From: Streptomyces sennicomposti
GTDB taxonomy: Bacteria > Actinomycetota > Actinomycetes > Streptomycetales > Streptomycetaceae
Assembly: GCF_019890635.1 (NCBI RefSeq)
Contig: NZ_JAIOAB010000041.1
Location: forward strand, 1-64,000
Reading direction: 5' to 3'
Length of the DNA stretch: 64,000 bases
Positions 25,126-34,252 of this stretch are shown here, piece after piece. The notes beneath the pieces were generated by a model. It was not told the DNA's origin. It saw only the letters and a list, made by a program, of their open reading frames with translations, and did no database searches. Both the position numbers and the translations under genes were made by a program. Within the stretch, counting starts at the first letter, position 1. Each line of letters starts with the position of its first letter.

Positions 25126-26793
25126 CTACCGCACCGGCTGCCCCTGGTTCGCGTGCGGCGCGTCGGTCGTCCGGGCGGCGGGCCGCTCCAGCGGGACCGG
25201 GTCACCGTCCGCCCCGAACACCTTCCGCTCACCGAGCGGACGCTCCAGCGGCACCGTCCGGTGGTAGATCCTGGCGATCGCGATGCACACCCGGTCCGGC
25301 CACCGCTTCTCGGTCACCGTGACCGTCACCCGGTCGGCGGCCTCGCGCGCGGCCACCTGGTAGTCCGAGCACACCCCGCCCTCGAAGGTCACCGTCAGTT
25401 CGTCCCCCCGCACCGCGTACGCCGTCACCGGCACGTCCTCGGTGACCGGGGCCGCGGTGCCCGAACCGCTCGGCCTCGGCTCCGGGCTCCCGGACGGCGC
25501 CGCCGACGCACCGGCCGACGAGGCCAGGTACCGGGGGTCGACGGCCGGGTACGTCACCGTGTAGCTCTCCTGCCCGGCCGCCCCGCGCACCTGGAACAGC
25601 CACGACGGCACCAGCGTCCGCCGCCCCTCGGAGGTGCGCGAGGCCAGCCCGAACACCGCCTTGTCCACGGTCAGCGTCTCGCCCTCGGCCTTCCCGCCCG
25701 ACGCGGAGGAGCCGCACGGCGCCTCCAGGCGGTCCTTCTGCGGCACCGGACTCGCGCAGCCGCCGATGCCCATCCGGTGGTCGGTCCGGGGCGCCGCGTT
25801 CATCAGGTCCAGCGTCTTGCGCGCGCTCAGCACCGGATACGCGTCCCCCTTCACCGGCGTCTTCAACAGCCCGCTGCCGCCGACCAGTTCACCCCGCACG
25901 CCGACGACCAGATCGGTCGTCCAGCCGTACGTGGGCAGGCCGCCCACCCGCGGCTCGGCGGTCACCGCCCGCTGGGCGCCCATGACCTGGCTCGCGTCCA
26001 CCGCCGCGTCGCCCTGGCCCACCGCCTTCAGCACCGGGGCCACCGCCTTCTCGGCCGCCGCCACGCTCACCGGACGATCGGCGGGAGCGATGGGGCCGTG
26101 CCCGCAGGTCGCGCCCTTGCAGTCGTCGGTGCCCGGCGTGTACCGGCTGAACGTCCAGGAGCCCGGCGCCTGCCGGTCCACCCGCAGCACCGGCCCCGAC
26201 CCGTCCTTCGCGGCCCCGACCCGCCACGCCCGCGCCTCGGCCACCGGAGCGCCCTCGACGCCGAACGCCTTCGCCAGCCGGGCCGCCTCCGCACGGGTGA
26301 CCTCGCCCCGGGCCGTGTAGACCGGCGCCGATCCCGGCCCGGCGGGCAGCGCGCCGGCCGCCCGGTAGGCGGCGCCGTAGGGGTCGGGCTCGCCGGGCGC
26401 GATGCCGGCGGTCCCGGAGCCGCCCGTGCCCTGGGCGGAGTAGCCGTCGAGGACCAGCGGCGGGGGAGTGCCCTGTCCGGCGGGCGCGGCCGACTCCGTA
26501 CGGCCGTCCGAGGCGCCGGCCGCGAGATACGCCCCGCCGCCGCCCACCAGCAGCACGGCCGCGGCCACCGACGCCGCCATCAGCGGCCCGCGCCCCCACC
26601 GGGACCGCCCGCCGCCGCTCTCCGTACGCGCCGTGTCCCCGCCCGAGGTGTCCTCCCCGGACCCGGAGGCGCCGGACCCGGAAGTGCCGGACCCGGAAGT
26701 GCCGGACCCGGGAGCGGTCCCGGAGGCGCCGCCCGCTGCGCCGTTCCCCGCGGCCTCGGCCGCGTCGTCGTGGTCGGGTCGCTCGGTGTTCAC
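25126..26793 (-). CDS. single-pass membrane protein, large extracytoplasmic region, function unknown
   Basis: 555 residues. A cytoplasmic N terminus of about 75 residues is rich in Gly/Ser/Glu and encoded partly by perfect 15-bp repeats (SGSGTSGSG). One transmembrane helix follows (LMAASVAAAVLLVGGGGAYLAAG), then about 440 external residues with several cysteines (DDCKGATCGHG; GIGGCASP; LEAPCGSS; GVCSDY). The C-terminal third holds a beta-rich CxxPDR-type segment. Similar proteins occur across Streptomyces without assigned role. The GTG at 26793 has an AAGGAG site 7 bases upstream; the longer frame to 27009 lacks one. Confidence 0.85.
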   Translation of the reverse strand: MNTERPDHDDAAEAAGNGAAGGASGTAPGSGTSGSGTSGSGASGSGEDTSGGDTARTESGGGRSRWGRGPLMAASVAAAVLLVGGGGAYLAAGASDGRTESAAPAGQGTPPPLVLDGYSAQGTGGSGTAGIAPGEPDPYGAAYRAAGALPAGPGSAPVYTARGEVTRAEAARLAKAFGVEGAPVAEARAWRVGAAKDGSGPVLRVDRQAPGSWTFSRYTPGTDDCKGATCGHGPIAPADRPVSVAAAEKAVAPVLKAVGQGDAAVDASQVMGAQRAVTAEPRVGGLPTYGWTTDLVVGVRGELVGGSGLLKTPVKGDAYPVLSARKTLDLMNAAPRTDHRMGIGGCASPVPQKDRLEAPCGSSASGGKAEGETLTVDKAVFGLASRTSEGRRTLVPSWLFQVRGAAGQESYTVTYPAVDPRYLASSAGASAAPSGSPEPRPSGSGTAAPVTEDVPVTAYAVRGDELTVTFEGGVCSDYQVAAREAADRVTVTVTEKRWPDRVCIAIARIYHRTVPLERPLGERKVFGADGDPVPLERPAARTTDAPHANQGQPVR

Positions 26794-27054
26794 CGCATCG
26801 CTCCTTCGGCTGCCGTACTTCCCCGGGCCGGCGCCCGACCGGCCCTGTGGAAGTGATCGGCCGGCGGGTCGTATCCCGCATCCCCCGAACGGGGGACGGC
26901 GATGGGACGCGGCGGGGGAGCGTACGGTTCCCGCCGCGCGCGGGCCGCCCGGCGGGCGCACCCGCGCCGAACGCCCCGCCGGAGCGAGCCGAACGCTCAG
27001 CCGGAGCAATCCGTACTCAGCAGGCGTACGCCACTCGGTCGGCGTACCGCGCCC

Positions 27055-27267
27055 TCAGTCGCCGTACTCCGCCATGGCGTCCAGCAGCCGGGCGGCCGAC
27101 GCGGGCACGGACACGCCGTGGATGCGCGACGGCGGGACCGGGCGGGCGGCGTGGCGCTCGGGCGTCGACCAGCGGGGCGCCATCCGGGCGCAGTCCCCGC
27201 GCAGGGTGGCCAGGTCGGCGTCCTGATCGGCCGGAACGGGACGGGTGCGGGCCTCGAGGTTCGTCAT
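27055..27267 (-). CDS. small hypothetical protein, probably leaderless
   Basis: 70 residues (MTNLEARTRPV...), basic, Arg/Pro/Ala-rich, no recognisable domain. The ATG at 27267 is preceded by TACGGT exactly 6 bases upstream, the spacing expected of a -10 element driving a leaderless mRNA, which argues the frame is real. It is divergent from the adoK-like gene. A role cannot be inferred. Confidence 0.55.
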   Translation of the reverse strand: MTNLEARTRPVPADQDADLATLRGDCARMAPRWSTPERHAARPVPPSRIHGVSVPASAARLLDAMAEYGD

Positions 27268-27397
27268 GGGCGAACCGTAAGCACGGCACGACCGTCCGGG
27301 AAAGACCTACTATCGGGTAGTTTCGCCCGCTTCAGCGGTCCGCGCCGAGCGGGTAGCGTGAAGCGTCAATCCCCCTCCCGGCAGGAGAGTCCACGCC

Positions 27398-28372
27398 GTG
27401 CGCATCGCTGTCACCGGCTCCATCGCCACTGACCACCTCATGACGTTCCCCGGCCGCTTCGCCGACCAGCTCGTCGCGGACCAGCTGCACACGGTCTCGC
27501 TCTCCTTCCTGGTCGACCAGCTGGACGTCCGGCGCGGCGGCGTCGGCGCCAACATCGCCTTCGGCATGGGCCAGCTCGGCACGTCCCCCGTCCTGGTGGG
27601 CGCGGCGGGCCCCGACTTCGGCGAGTACCGCGACTGGCTGGACCGGCACGGCGTCGACACCGCCTCGGTGCGGATCTCCGAGACCCTGCACACCGCCCGC
27701 TTCGTGTGCACCACGGACGCCGACCACAACCAGATCGGCTCCTTCTACACCGGCGCGATGAGCGAGGCCCGCCTCATCGAGCTGAAGACCGTCGCGGACC
27801 GCGTCGGCGGCCTCGACCTGGTGCTGATCGGCGCCGACGACCCGGAGGCGATGCTGCGGCACACCGAGGAGTGCCGCTCGCGCTCCATCCCCTTCGCCGC
27901 CGACTTCTCCCAGCAGATCGCCCGCATGGACGGCGAGGAGATCCGCACGCTGCTGGACGGCGCGACGTACCTCTTCTCCAACGAGTACGAGAAGGGCCTC
28001 ATCGAGTCCAAGACCGGCTGGAGCGACGCCGAGATCCTCGACCGGGTCGGCCACCGGGTCACCACCCTCGGCGCCCGCGGCGTCCGCATCGAGCGCGTGG
28101 GCGAGGAGCCGATCGAGGTCGGCTGCCCGGACGAGGAGCGCAAGGCCGACCCGACGGGCGTCGGCGACGCCTTCCGCGCCGGTTTCCTCTCCGGCCTGGT
28201 CTGGGGCGTGGACCACGAGCGCGCCGCCCAGGTCGGCTGCATGCTCGCCACCCTGGTCATCGAGACCGTCGGCACCCAGGAGTACCAGCTGCGCCGCGCC
28301 CACTTCATGGAGCGCTTCACCAAGGCCTACGGCGACGACGCGGCCCGCGAGGTCCGCGCCCACCTGGTCTGA
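27398..28372 (+). CDS. adoK: PfkB-family kinase, probable adenosine kinase
   Basis: 324 residues of the ribokinase/PfkB family. The N-terminal sugar-binding glycine motif is RRGGVGANIAFGMGQLG at 46-61; the ATP/anion-hole motif is DPTGVGDAFRAGF at 251-263 with catalytic base D257. M. tuberculosis AdoK (Rv2202c) has its catalytic Asp at the same number and is also encoded near ctaC, so adenosine kinase is more likely than a generic carbohydrate kinase. Start is the GTG at 27398 behind a GGCAGGAGAG site. It is probably monocistronic, followed by an 860-bp repeat region. Confidence 0.87.
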   Translation: MRIAVTGSIATDHLMTFPGRFADQLVADQLHTVSLSFLVDQLDVRRGGVGANIAFGMGQLGTSPVLVGAAGPDFGEYRDWLDRHGVDTASVRISETLHTARFVCTTDADHNQIGSFYTGAMSEARLIELKTVADRVGGLDLVLIGADDPEAMLRHTEECRSRSIPFAADFSQQIARMDGEEIRTLLDGATYLFSNEYEKGLIESKTGWSDAEILDRVGHRVTTLGARGVRIERVGEEPIEVGCPDEERKADPTGVGDAFRAGFLSGLVWGVDHERAAQVGCMLATLVIETVGTQEYQLRRAHFMERFTKAYGDDAAREVRAHLV

Positions 28373-29232
28373 CCCCGCCGAGGCCCGCCGGCCCGAGCGA
28401 TGGCGGCCTCCGCCCCGACCGCGCAGCGGCCGCCTCGGTCCGGCCACGCCGCCGGCCACCTCGGTCCGGCCGTGCCGGCCCGACTGCGAGACGGCCGCCT
28501 CGGTCCGGCCGCGCCGCCGGTCGCGGGGGCAGGACCACGTGACGGCCGGTCAGACCCGACCGCGCCGCGGTCGCCCGGGTCCGACCGCGAGGCGGCGGCT
28601 GTGCCCCGGCCGTGCCGCAGGGCGTCCCGGTCCGGCTGCCGTCTGCGCCCGGTCGTGCCGCCGGTCGCCGGGGCCGTGTCGAGAGAGGGCCGGTCAGGCC
28701 CGACCGCGCTGCGGGCCGCCTCGGCCTGGCCGGGTGGCGGCCGGTTCGGTCCGGGCGTGCCGTGGGCTCTTGGTCCGGCCGTTCCGTGTGATGGCCGTCC
28801 CCGCCCGACCGCCCTGGGGGCCGCCTCGGCCTGACCGGGTGGCGGCCGGTTCGGTCCGGGCGTGCCGAAGGGCGTGGCGGTCCCACCGAGTGGCGGTTGC
28901 CGCGGCCCGGCTGTGCCGCAGGGCGTCCCGGTCCGGCTGCCGTCTGCGCCCGGTCGTGCCGCCGGTCGCCGGGGCCGTGTCGAGAGAGGGCCGGTCAGGC
29001 CCGGCCGCGCTGTGGGCCGCCTCGGCCCGACGGAGTGGCGGCCGATTCGGTCCGGCCGTGCCGCGGGTCCTTGGTCCGGCCGTGTCGAAGGGCTGCGGCC
29101 CGGCCGTGCCGCAGGGCCTCCCGGGCCGGCACGTCGGCAGCCGTCTGCGCCCGGTCGGGCCGGCCGGCACCCGGGAGGTCGGCCGCGATGCCGCCCCCGG
29201 CGAGCCGCCCCGCGAGGACGGACGCCTCCCGC
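28373..29232. repeat. 860-bp gene-free region of GC-rich direct repeats
   Basis: The region between two convergent genes is filled with related repeats. The best pair is a 114-bp direct repeat at 28613-28726 and 28914-29027 with two mismatches. A shorter unit (GGGCCGCCTCGGCCTG...TTCGGTCCGGGCGTGCCG) recurs near 28713, 28818 and 29014. Frames through it give only Arg/Pro/Gly low complexity. I see no gene. Confidence 0.85.
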
Positions 29233-30618
29233 TCAGACCACCCGGCGCACGACGTACGCCGCGCCCTCGGCCGCCGGTTCCTCGCCGGCGTACTCCTGGC
29301 CCCGCATCTCGCACCACGCCGGGATGTCCAGCCGCGCCGCCGCGTCGTCCGCCAGGACCCGTACCGTGCCGCCGACCGGGACGTCCCCGATGACCTTGGC
29401 CAGCTCGATCACCGGGATCGGGCAGCGCTTGCCGAGCGCGTCCAGCACCAGCTCCTCCCGGCCCGCGACCGCCTGCGGCGCGTGCGGCGCCCCGGCGCCC
29501 AGCTTCTCCCGCACCCCCGCCACCACCCCGGGCAGCACCGTCAGGAACCGCTCGACGTCCTCCGCCGGCGTCCCCGCCGGCAGCGACACCCGTACGTTGC
29601 CCTCGCTCAGCACCCCCATCGCCCGCAGCACATGGCTCGGCGTCAGCGTGCTGCTGGTGCAGGACGAGCCCGAGGAGACCGCGAAGCCCTCCCGGTCCAG
29701 CTCGTGCAGCAACGCCTCGCCGTCGACGTAGAGACAGGAGAAGGTGACGATCCCCGGCAGCCGCCGCTCCGGATCGCCCACCACCTCCACGTCCGGCACC
29801 AGATGCGGCACCCGCGCCCGGATCCGCTCCGTCAACTCCCGCAGCCGCGCCGCCTCCCCGGCCGCCTCCGCGCGCACCGCCCGCAGCGAGGCCGCCGCCG
29901 CCACGATCGCCGGGATGTTCTCGAACCCGGCCGCCCGCCCCGACTCCCGCTCGTCCACCGGCCCCCGCACCGCGAACCGCACCCCCTTGCGCACCACGAG
30001 CAGCCCGACCCCGGGCGGCCCGCCCCACTTGTGCGCGCTCGCCGCCAGCAGCGACCAGTCGCCCGGCACCGGTCCCCAGCCCAGCGACTGCGCCGCGTCC
30101 ACCAGCAGCGGCACCCCCGCCGCCCGGCACGCCCCGGCCACCTCGGCCACCGGCTGCTCGGTGCCCACCTCGTGGTTGGCGGACTGCAGACAGGCCAGCG
30201 CGGTGTCCGCGCGCAGCGCCCCGGCGTACGCCGCGACGTCCACCGCGCCCCCGCGGTCCACCGGGACCCGGGTGACCGAACCGCCCGCCGCCTCGTGCGC
30301 CTCGGCCGAATGGAGCACCGAGGAGTGTTCTACGGCTGACACGATCAGGTGATCCCCGACCCGGCGCCGGCCGGCCAGCGCCCCCGCGATCCCGGAGTGC
30401 ACGGCCCGCGTCCCGGAGGCGGTGAACGTCAGCTCGTCGGCCCGGCACCCCACCGCCTCGGCGGTCGCCTCCCGCGCCGCGTCCAGCAGCAACCGCGCCC
30501 GCCGCCCCTCCTTGTAGAGCCGCGCGGGATCGGCCCACCCCTCGTCGAGGGAGGCGAGAAACGCCTGCCGGGCGACGGGATGCAGAGGAGCGCCGGAAGC
30601 GGCGTCGAAATAGACCAC
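29233..30618 (-). CDS. cysteine desulfurase fused to a TusA sulfurtransferase domain
   Basis: 461 residues. Residues 1 to about 375 form a NifS/IscS-type PLP enzyme: H149 in ANHEVGT, D174 in VDAAQS, PLP lysine K197 in SAHKWGG, and persulfide cysteine C320 in the flexible SSGSSCTSS loop. Residues about 388-461 are a TusA-like domain with the sulfur-accepting C399 in the LGKRCPIPVIEL motif. The fusion would let sulfur pass from desulfurase to TusA within one chain, for tRNA thiolation or other sulfur transfer. Other Fe-S assembly genes are not adjacent. The ATG is at 30618. Confidence 0.9.
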   Translation of the reverse strand: MVYFDAASGAPLHPVARQAFLASLDEGWADPARLYKEGRRARLLLDAAREATAEAVGCRADELTFTASGTRAVHSGIAGALAGRRRVGDHLIVSAVEHSSVLHSAEAHEAAGGSVTRVPVDRGGAVDVAAYAGALRADTALACLQSANHEVGTEQPVAEVAGACRAAGVPLLVDAAQSLGWGPVPGDWSLLAASAHKWGGPPGVGLLVVRKGVRFAVRGPVDERESGRAAGFENIPAIVAAAASLRAVRAEAAGEAARLRELTERIRARVPHLVPDVEVVGDPERRLPGIVTFSCLYVDGEALLHELDREGFAVSSGSSCTSSTLTPSHVLRAMGVLSEGNVRVSLPAGTPAEDVERFLTVLPGVVAGVREKLGAGAPHAPQAVAGREELVLDALGKRCPIPVIELAKVIGDVPVGGTVRVLADDAAARLDIPAWCEMRGQEYAGEEPAAEGAAYVVRRVV

Positions 30619-30939
30619 ACGCCCACGCTAAGCGCCCCGCGGCGGCGCGGGGAACCGAACGAGCGCCCGCCACCGGCCCGCGCCGACCGCCGAACCCGCT
30701 GCTCCCGGACCGTCAGAGGCCCCAACACACCTGCGCAAACCACGCCACCGGGGGGCATCCCACCCGCCAGCGTGACCCGCGGCGCGTTGGGCACCCCTCC
30801 CCGCGACCCGCCGGAAGGCGTCCAGTAGGGTTTGGTCCGCATAAACATCCAAACCCCTGCCCGACGCAGGGCGGCGACCGACCAGCGAGAAGGCAGGCCG
30901 CAGCCAACCGCGCGGGCGAGACTCTCGGGAAGGCGCTAC

Positions 30940-31899
30940 GTGAGTCCCAACGGCTCCGACCGCTCGCCGCGGCGCCCGATGCGGCGGAAGCTGCTGCAGG
31001 CACTGACTGCGGGCCTGGTCCTGGCGACCGCAACCGGTTGCACATACAAGGACTTCCCCCGGCTGGGTATGCCCACCCCCGCGACGGAAGAGGCTCCGCG
31101 GATCCTCTCCCTGTGGCAGGGCTCCTGGGCCGCCGCGATCGCGGTCGGCGTGCTGGTGTGGGGTCTGATCCTGTGGAGTGCTTTCTTCCACCGGCGCAGC
31201 CGCACCAAGGTCGAGGTCCCTCCGCAGACCCGGTACAACATGCCCATCGAGGCGCTGTACACGGTCGTCCCGCTCATCATCGTCTCGGTGCTGTTCTACT
31301 TCACGGCCCGTGACGAGTCGAAGCTCCTCGACGAATCCAAGAAGCCCGACGTCACGGTCAACGTCGTCGGCTACCAGTGGAGCTGGGCCTTCAACTACGT
31401 GGCGCCCGTCCAGGGTTCCACGGGTGACGCGAAGACCGACAAGAACCTGACGGCCATTCCGGACCGGTTCAAGAACGACTTCCCGGCCAATGCCGGCGGC
31501 GTCTACGACTACGGCACGCCGGGCACGCGGAACCCGCAGAACGGGAACCCCGGCCCGACCCTGTGGCTGCCCAAGGGCAAGACCGTCCGCTTCATCCTCA
31601 CCTCGCGGGACGTCAACCACTCCTTCTGGGTGCTGCCGTTCCTGATGAAGATGGACGTCATCCCGGGCCACACCAACTCCTTCCAGGTGACCCCCAACCA
31701 GGAGGGCACCTTCCGGGGCAAGTGCGCCGAGCTCTGCGGCCAGGACCACTCCCGGATGCTGTTCAACGTGAAGGTCGTCTCGCCGGAGCGTTACGAGCAG
31801 CACCTCAAGGACCTCGCTAAGAAGGGGCAGACCGGTTACGTTCCCGCCGGCATCGCGCAGACGAGCCACGAGAAGAACCGGGAGACGAACAACCTGTGA
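30940..31899 (+). CDS. ctaC: cytochrome c oxidase subunit II
   Basis: 319 residues. This is the electron-entry subunit of the aa3 oxidase, with a lipobox signal (ATATGC, C34), two transmembrane helices (about 60-85 and 105-125) and a cupredoxin domain. Binuclear CuA ligands are visible: VNHSFWVL and the cluster CAELCGQDHSRM. The GTG at 30940 follows a GGGAAGG site. It overlaps ctaD by 4 bp (GTGA), so translation is coupled. Confidence 0.96.
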   Translation: MSPNGSDRSPRRPMRRKLLQALTAGLVLATATGCTYKDFPRLGMPTPATEEAPRILSLWQGSWAAAIAVGVLVWGLILWSAFFHRRSRTKVEVPPQTRYNMPIEALYTVVPLIIVSVLFYFTARDESKLLDESKKPDVTVNVVGYQWSWAFNYVAPVQGSTGDAKTDKNLTAIPDRFKNDFPANAGGVYDYGTPGTRNPQNGNPGPTLWLPKGKTVRFILTSRDVNHSFWVLPFLMKMDVIPGHTNSFQVTPNQEGTFRGKCAELCGQDHSRMLFNVKVVSPERYEQHLKDLAKKGQTGYVPAGIAQTSHEKNRETNNL

Positions 31900-33635
31900 G
31901 CATCCTCAACGAACCTCAGGGTGCCGCCGCGGCTGAGGGCTCTTACGAGAGCGAGCAGCCGGTGCGGCGCAAGCAACCCGGCAACGTCGTGATCAAGTGG
32001 CTGACGACCACCGACCACAAGACGATCGGCACGCTGTACCTCGTCACGTCGTTCGCGTTCTTCTGCATCGGCGGCGTGATGGCGCTGCTGATGCGCGCCG
32101 AGCTGGCCCGCCCCGGTCTGCAGTTCATGTCGAACGAGCAGTTCAACCAGGCGTTCACCATGCACGGCACGATCATGCTGCTGATGTTCGCGACGCCGCT
32201 CTTCGCCGGCTTCACGAACTGGATCATGCCGCTGCAGATCGGCGCGCCGGACGTGGCCTTCCCGCGGCTGAACATGTTCGCCTACTGGCTGTACCTGTTC
32301 GGCTCGCTGATCGCGGTGGGTGGCTTCCTCACCCCGCAGGGCGCCGCCGACTTCGGCTGGTTCGCCTACGCCCCGCTCTCCGACGCGGTGCACTCGCCGG
32401 GCATCGGCGGCGACATGTGGATCATGGGTCTGGCCTTCTCCGGCTTCGGCACGATCCTCGGCTCGGTCAACTTCATCACCACGATCATCTGCATGCGCGC
32501 GCCGGGCATGACCATGTTCCGCATGCCGATCTTCGTGTGGAACGTGCTGCTCACCGCGGTGCTCGTCCTGCTGGCCTTCCCCGTGCTGGCCGCGGCCCTG
32601 TTCGCGCTGGAGGCCGACCGCAAGTTCGGCGCCCACGTGTTCGACGCCGCCAACGGCGGAGCCCTGCTGTGGCAACACCTCTTCTGGTTCTTCGGCCACC
32701 CAGAGGTGTACATCATCGCGCTGCCGTTCTTCGGCATCATCAGTGAGGTCATCCCGGTCTTCTCCCGCAAGCCGATGTTCGGCTACATGGGTCTGATCGG
32801 CGCGACCATCGCCATCGCGGGTCTGTCCGTGACCGTGTGGGCCCACCACATGTACGTCACCGGCGGTGTGCTCCTGCCGTTCTTCTCCTTCATGACCTTC
32901 CTGATCGCGGTCCCGACCGGTGTGAAGTTCTTCAACTGGATCGGCACCATGTGGAAGGGCTCGCTGTCCTTCGAGACGCCGATGCTCTGGGCGACCGGCT
33001 TCCTGATCACCTTCACCTTCGGTGGTCTGACCGGCGTCATCCTGGCCTCGCCCCCGATGGACTTCCACATCTCCGACTCGTACTTCGTGGTGGCCCACTT
33101 CCACTACGTCGTCTTCGGCACGGTCGTCTTCGCGATGTTCTCCGGCTTCCACTTCTGGTGGCCGAAGTTCACCGGCAAGATGCTGGACGAGCGGCTCGGC
33201 AAGATGACCTTCTGGATGCTGTTCATCGGCTTCCACGGCACCTTCCTCATCCAGCACTGGCTGGGCGCCGAGGGCATGCCGCGCCGGTACGCCGACTACC
33301 TGGCGGCCGACGGCTTCACCGCGCTGAACACGATCTCGACGATCTTCTCCTTCCTGCTCGGCCTGTCGATCCTGCCGTTCTTCTACAACGTGTGGAAGAC
33401 GGCCAAGTACGGCAAGCCGGTCGGCGTCGACGACCCGTGGGGCTACGGCCGCTCCCTGGAGTGGGCGACCTCCTGCCCGCCGCCGCGGCACAACTTCCTC
33501 ACCCTGCCGCGGATCCGCAGTGAATCCCCGGCGTTCGACCTGCACCACCCGGAGATCGCCGCGCTCGACCAGCTCGAGAACGCCGGTCACGGCGAGAAGG
33601 CGGCCCTCGCTGGCGGCAAGGAGGCCGGCAAGTGA
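31896..33635 (+). CDS. ctaD: cytochrome c oxidase subunit I
   Basis: 579 residues, twelve membrane helices. It carries haem a, haem a3 and CuB: the low-spin haem histidine in FTMHGTIMLLM, the CuB His-Tyr pair in FGHPEVYIIALPFFG, HH in VWAHHMYVTG, and the haem a3/haem a histidines in VAHFHYVVFG. It performs O2 reduction and proton pumping as part of the bcc-aa3 supercomplex. It is the middle gene of ctaC-ctaD-ctaF with 4-bp overlaps both sides. Confidence 0.97.
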   Translation: MSILNEPQGAAAAEGSYESEQPVRRKQPGNVVIKWLTTTDHKTIGTLYLVTSFAFFCIGGVMALLMRAELARPGLQFMSNEQFNQAFTMHGTIMLLMFATPLFAGFTNWIMPLQIGAPDVAFPRLNMFAYWLYLFGSLIAVGGFLTPQGAADFGWFAYAPLSDAVHSPGIGGDMWIMGLAFSGFGTILGSVNFITTIICMRAPGMTMFRMPIFVWNVLLTAVLVLLAFPVLAAALFALEADRKFGAHVFDAANGGALLWQHLFWFFGHPEVYIIALPFFGIISEVIPVFSRKPMFGYMGLIGATIAIAGLSVTVWAHHMYVTGGVLLPFFSFMTFLIAVPTGVKFFNWIGTMWKGSLSFETPMLWATGFLITFTFGGLTGVILASPPMDFHISDSYFVVAHFHYVVFGTVVFAMFSGFHFWWPKFTGKMLDERLGKMTFWMLFIGFHGTFLIQHWLGAEGMPRRYADYLAADGFTALNTISTIFSFLLGLSILPFFYNVWKTAKYGKPVGVDDPWGYGRSLEWATSCPPPRHNFLTLPRIRSESPAFDLHHPEIAALDQLENAGHGEKAALAGGKEAGK

Positions 33636-34030
33636 AGATCCAGGGCAAGATGTTCATCTGGCTGAGCGTCTTCCTCCTCATCATGGCCATCGTCTACGGC
33701 GTGTGGTCGAAGGAGCCGGCCGGCACCACGGCGCTCTTCCTGTCGTTCGGCCTGAGCATCATGGTCGGCTTCTACCTGGGCTTCACGGCCAAGCGGGTGG
33801 ACGCCGGCGCTCAGGACAACAAGGAGGCCGACGTCGCGGACGACGCCGGTGAGCTGGGCTTCTTCAGCCCGCACAGCTGGCAGCCGCTCGCCCTCGGCGT
33901 CGGCGGCGCGCTGGCCTTCCTCGGTGTGGCGCTCGGCTGGTGGCTGCTGTACTTCGGCGCCCCGCTCGTCATGATCGGGCTGTGGGGCTGGGTGTTCGAG
34001 TACTACCGCGGTGAGAACCGCACCCAGTGA
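33632..34030 (+). CDS. ctaF: actinobacterial cytochrome c oxidase subunit IV
   Basis: 132 residues, four membrane helices in two pairs separated by an acidic loop (DAGAQDNKEADVADDAGELGFFSPHSWQP), the form specific to actinobacterial aa3 oxidases. The GTG start overlaps the ctaD stop by 4 bp. A hairpin with U-tract follows directly and ends the ctaCDF unit. Confidence 0.94.
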   Translation: MKIQGKMFIWLSVFLLIMAIVYGVWSKEPAGTTALFLSFGLSIMVGFYLGFTAKRVDAGAQDNKEADVADDAGELGFFSPHSWQPLALGVGGALAFLGVALGWWLLYFGAPLVMIGLWGWVFEYYRGENRTQ

Positions 34031-34044
34031 CACCCGCTCGACCC

Positions 34045-34090
34045 CGGGAGCCCGGATCCTCCGCACGGAGGGTCCGGGCTCCCGCCTTTT
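34045..34090 (+). terminator. intrinsic terminator of ctaCDF with U-tract
   Basis: A long near-perfect stem (CGGGAGCCCGGA-CCTCCG with CGGAGG-TCCGGGCTCCCG) around a CA loop, followed by CCTTTT; a U-run is unusual in this window. Confidence 0.92.
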
Positions 34091-34252
34091 CGCCCCGCGA
34101 CCGCACCGCCTCCGCGTCCCGCGACCGGATCCCGGTCTCCGCCCGCGACCGGCCCCCCGGTTTCGGCCCGCGACCGCACGGCCGCCGTACGAGCGTCGCC
34201 CGAACGGACGACTTATCGCGCCGAAGTTGACGGAGCTACCTAGCGTGCTGCC

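Noticed and set aside
28694..30673. 659-codon minus-strand frame over the desulfurase and repeat region
   Set aside because: Alternative frame of the desulfurase gene continuing into low-complexity repeats; no family resemblance.
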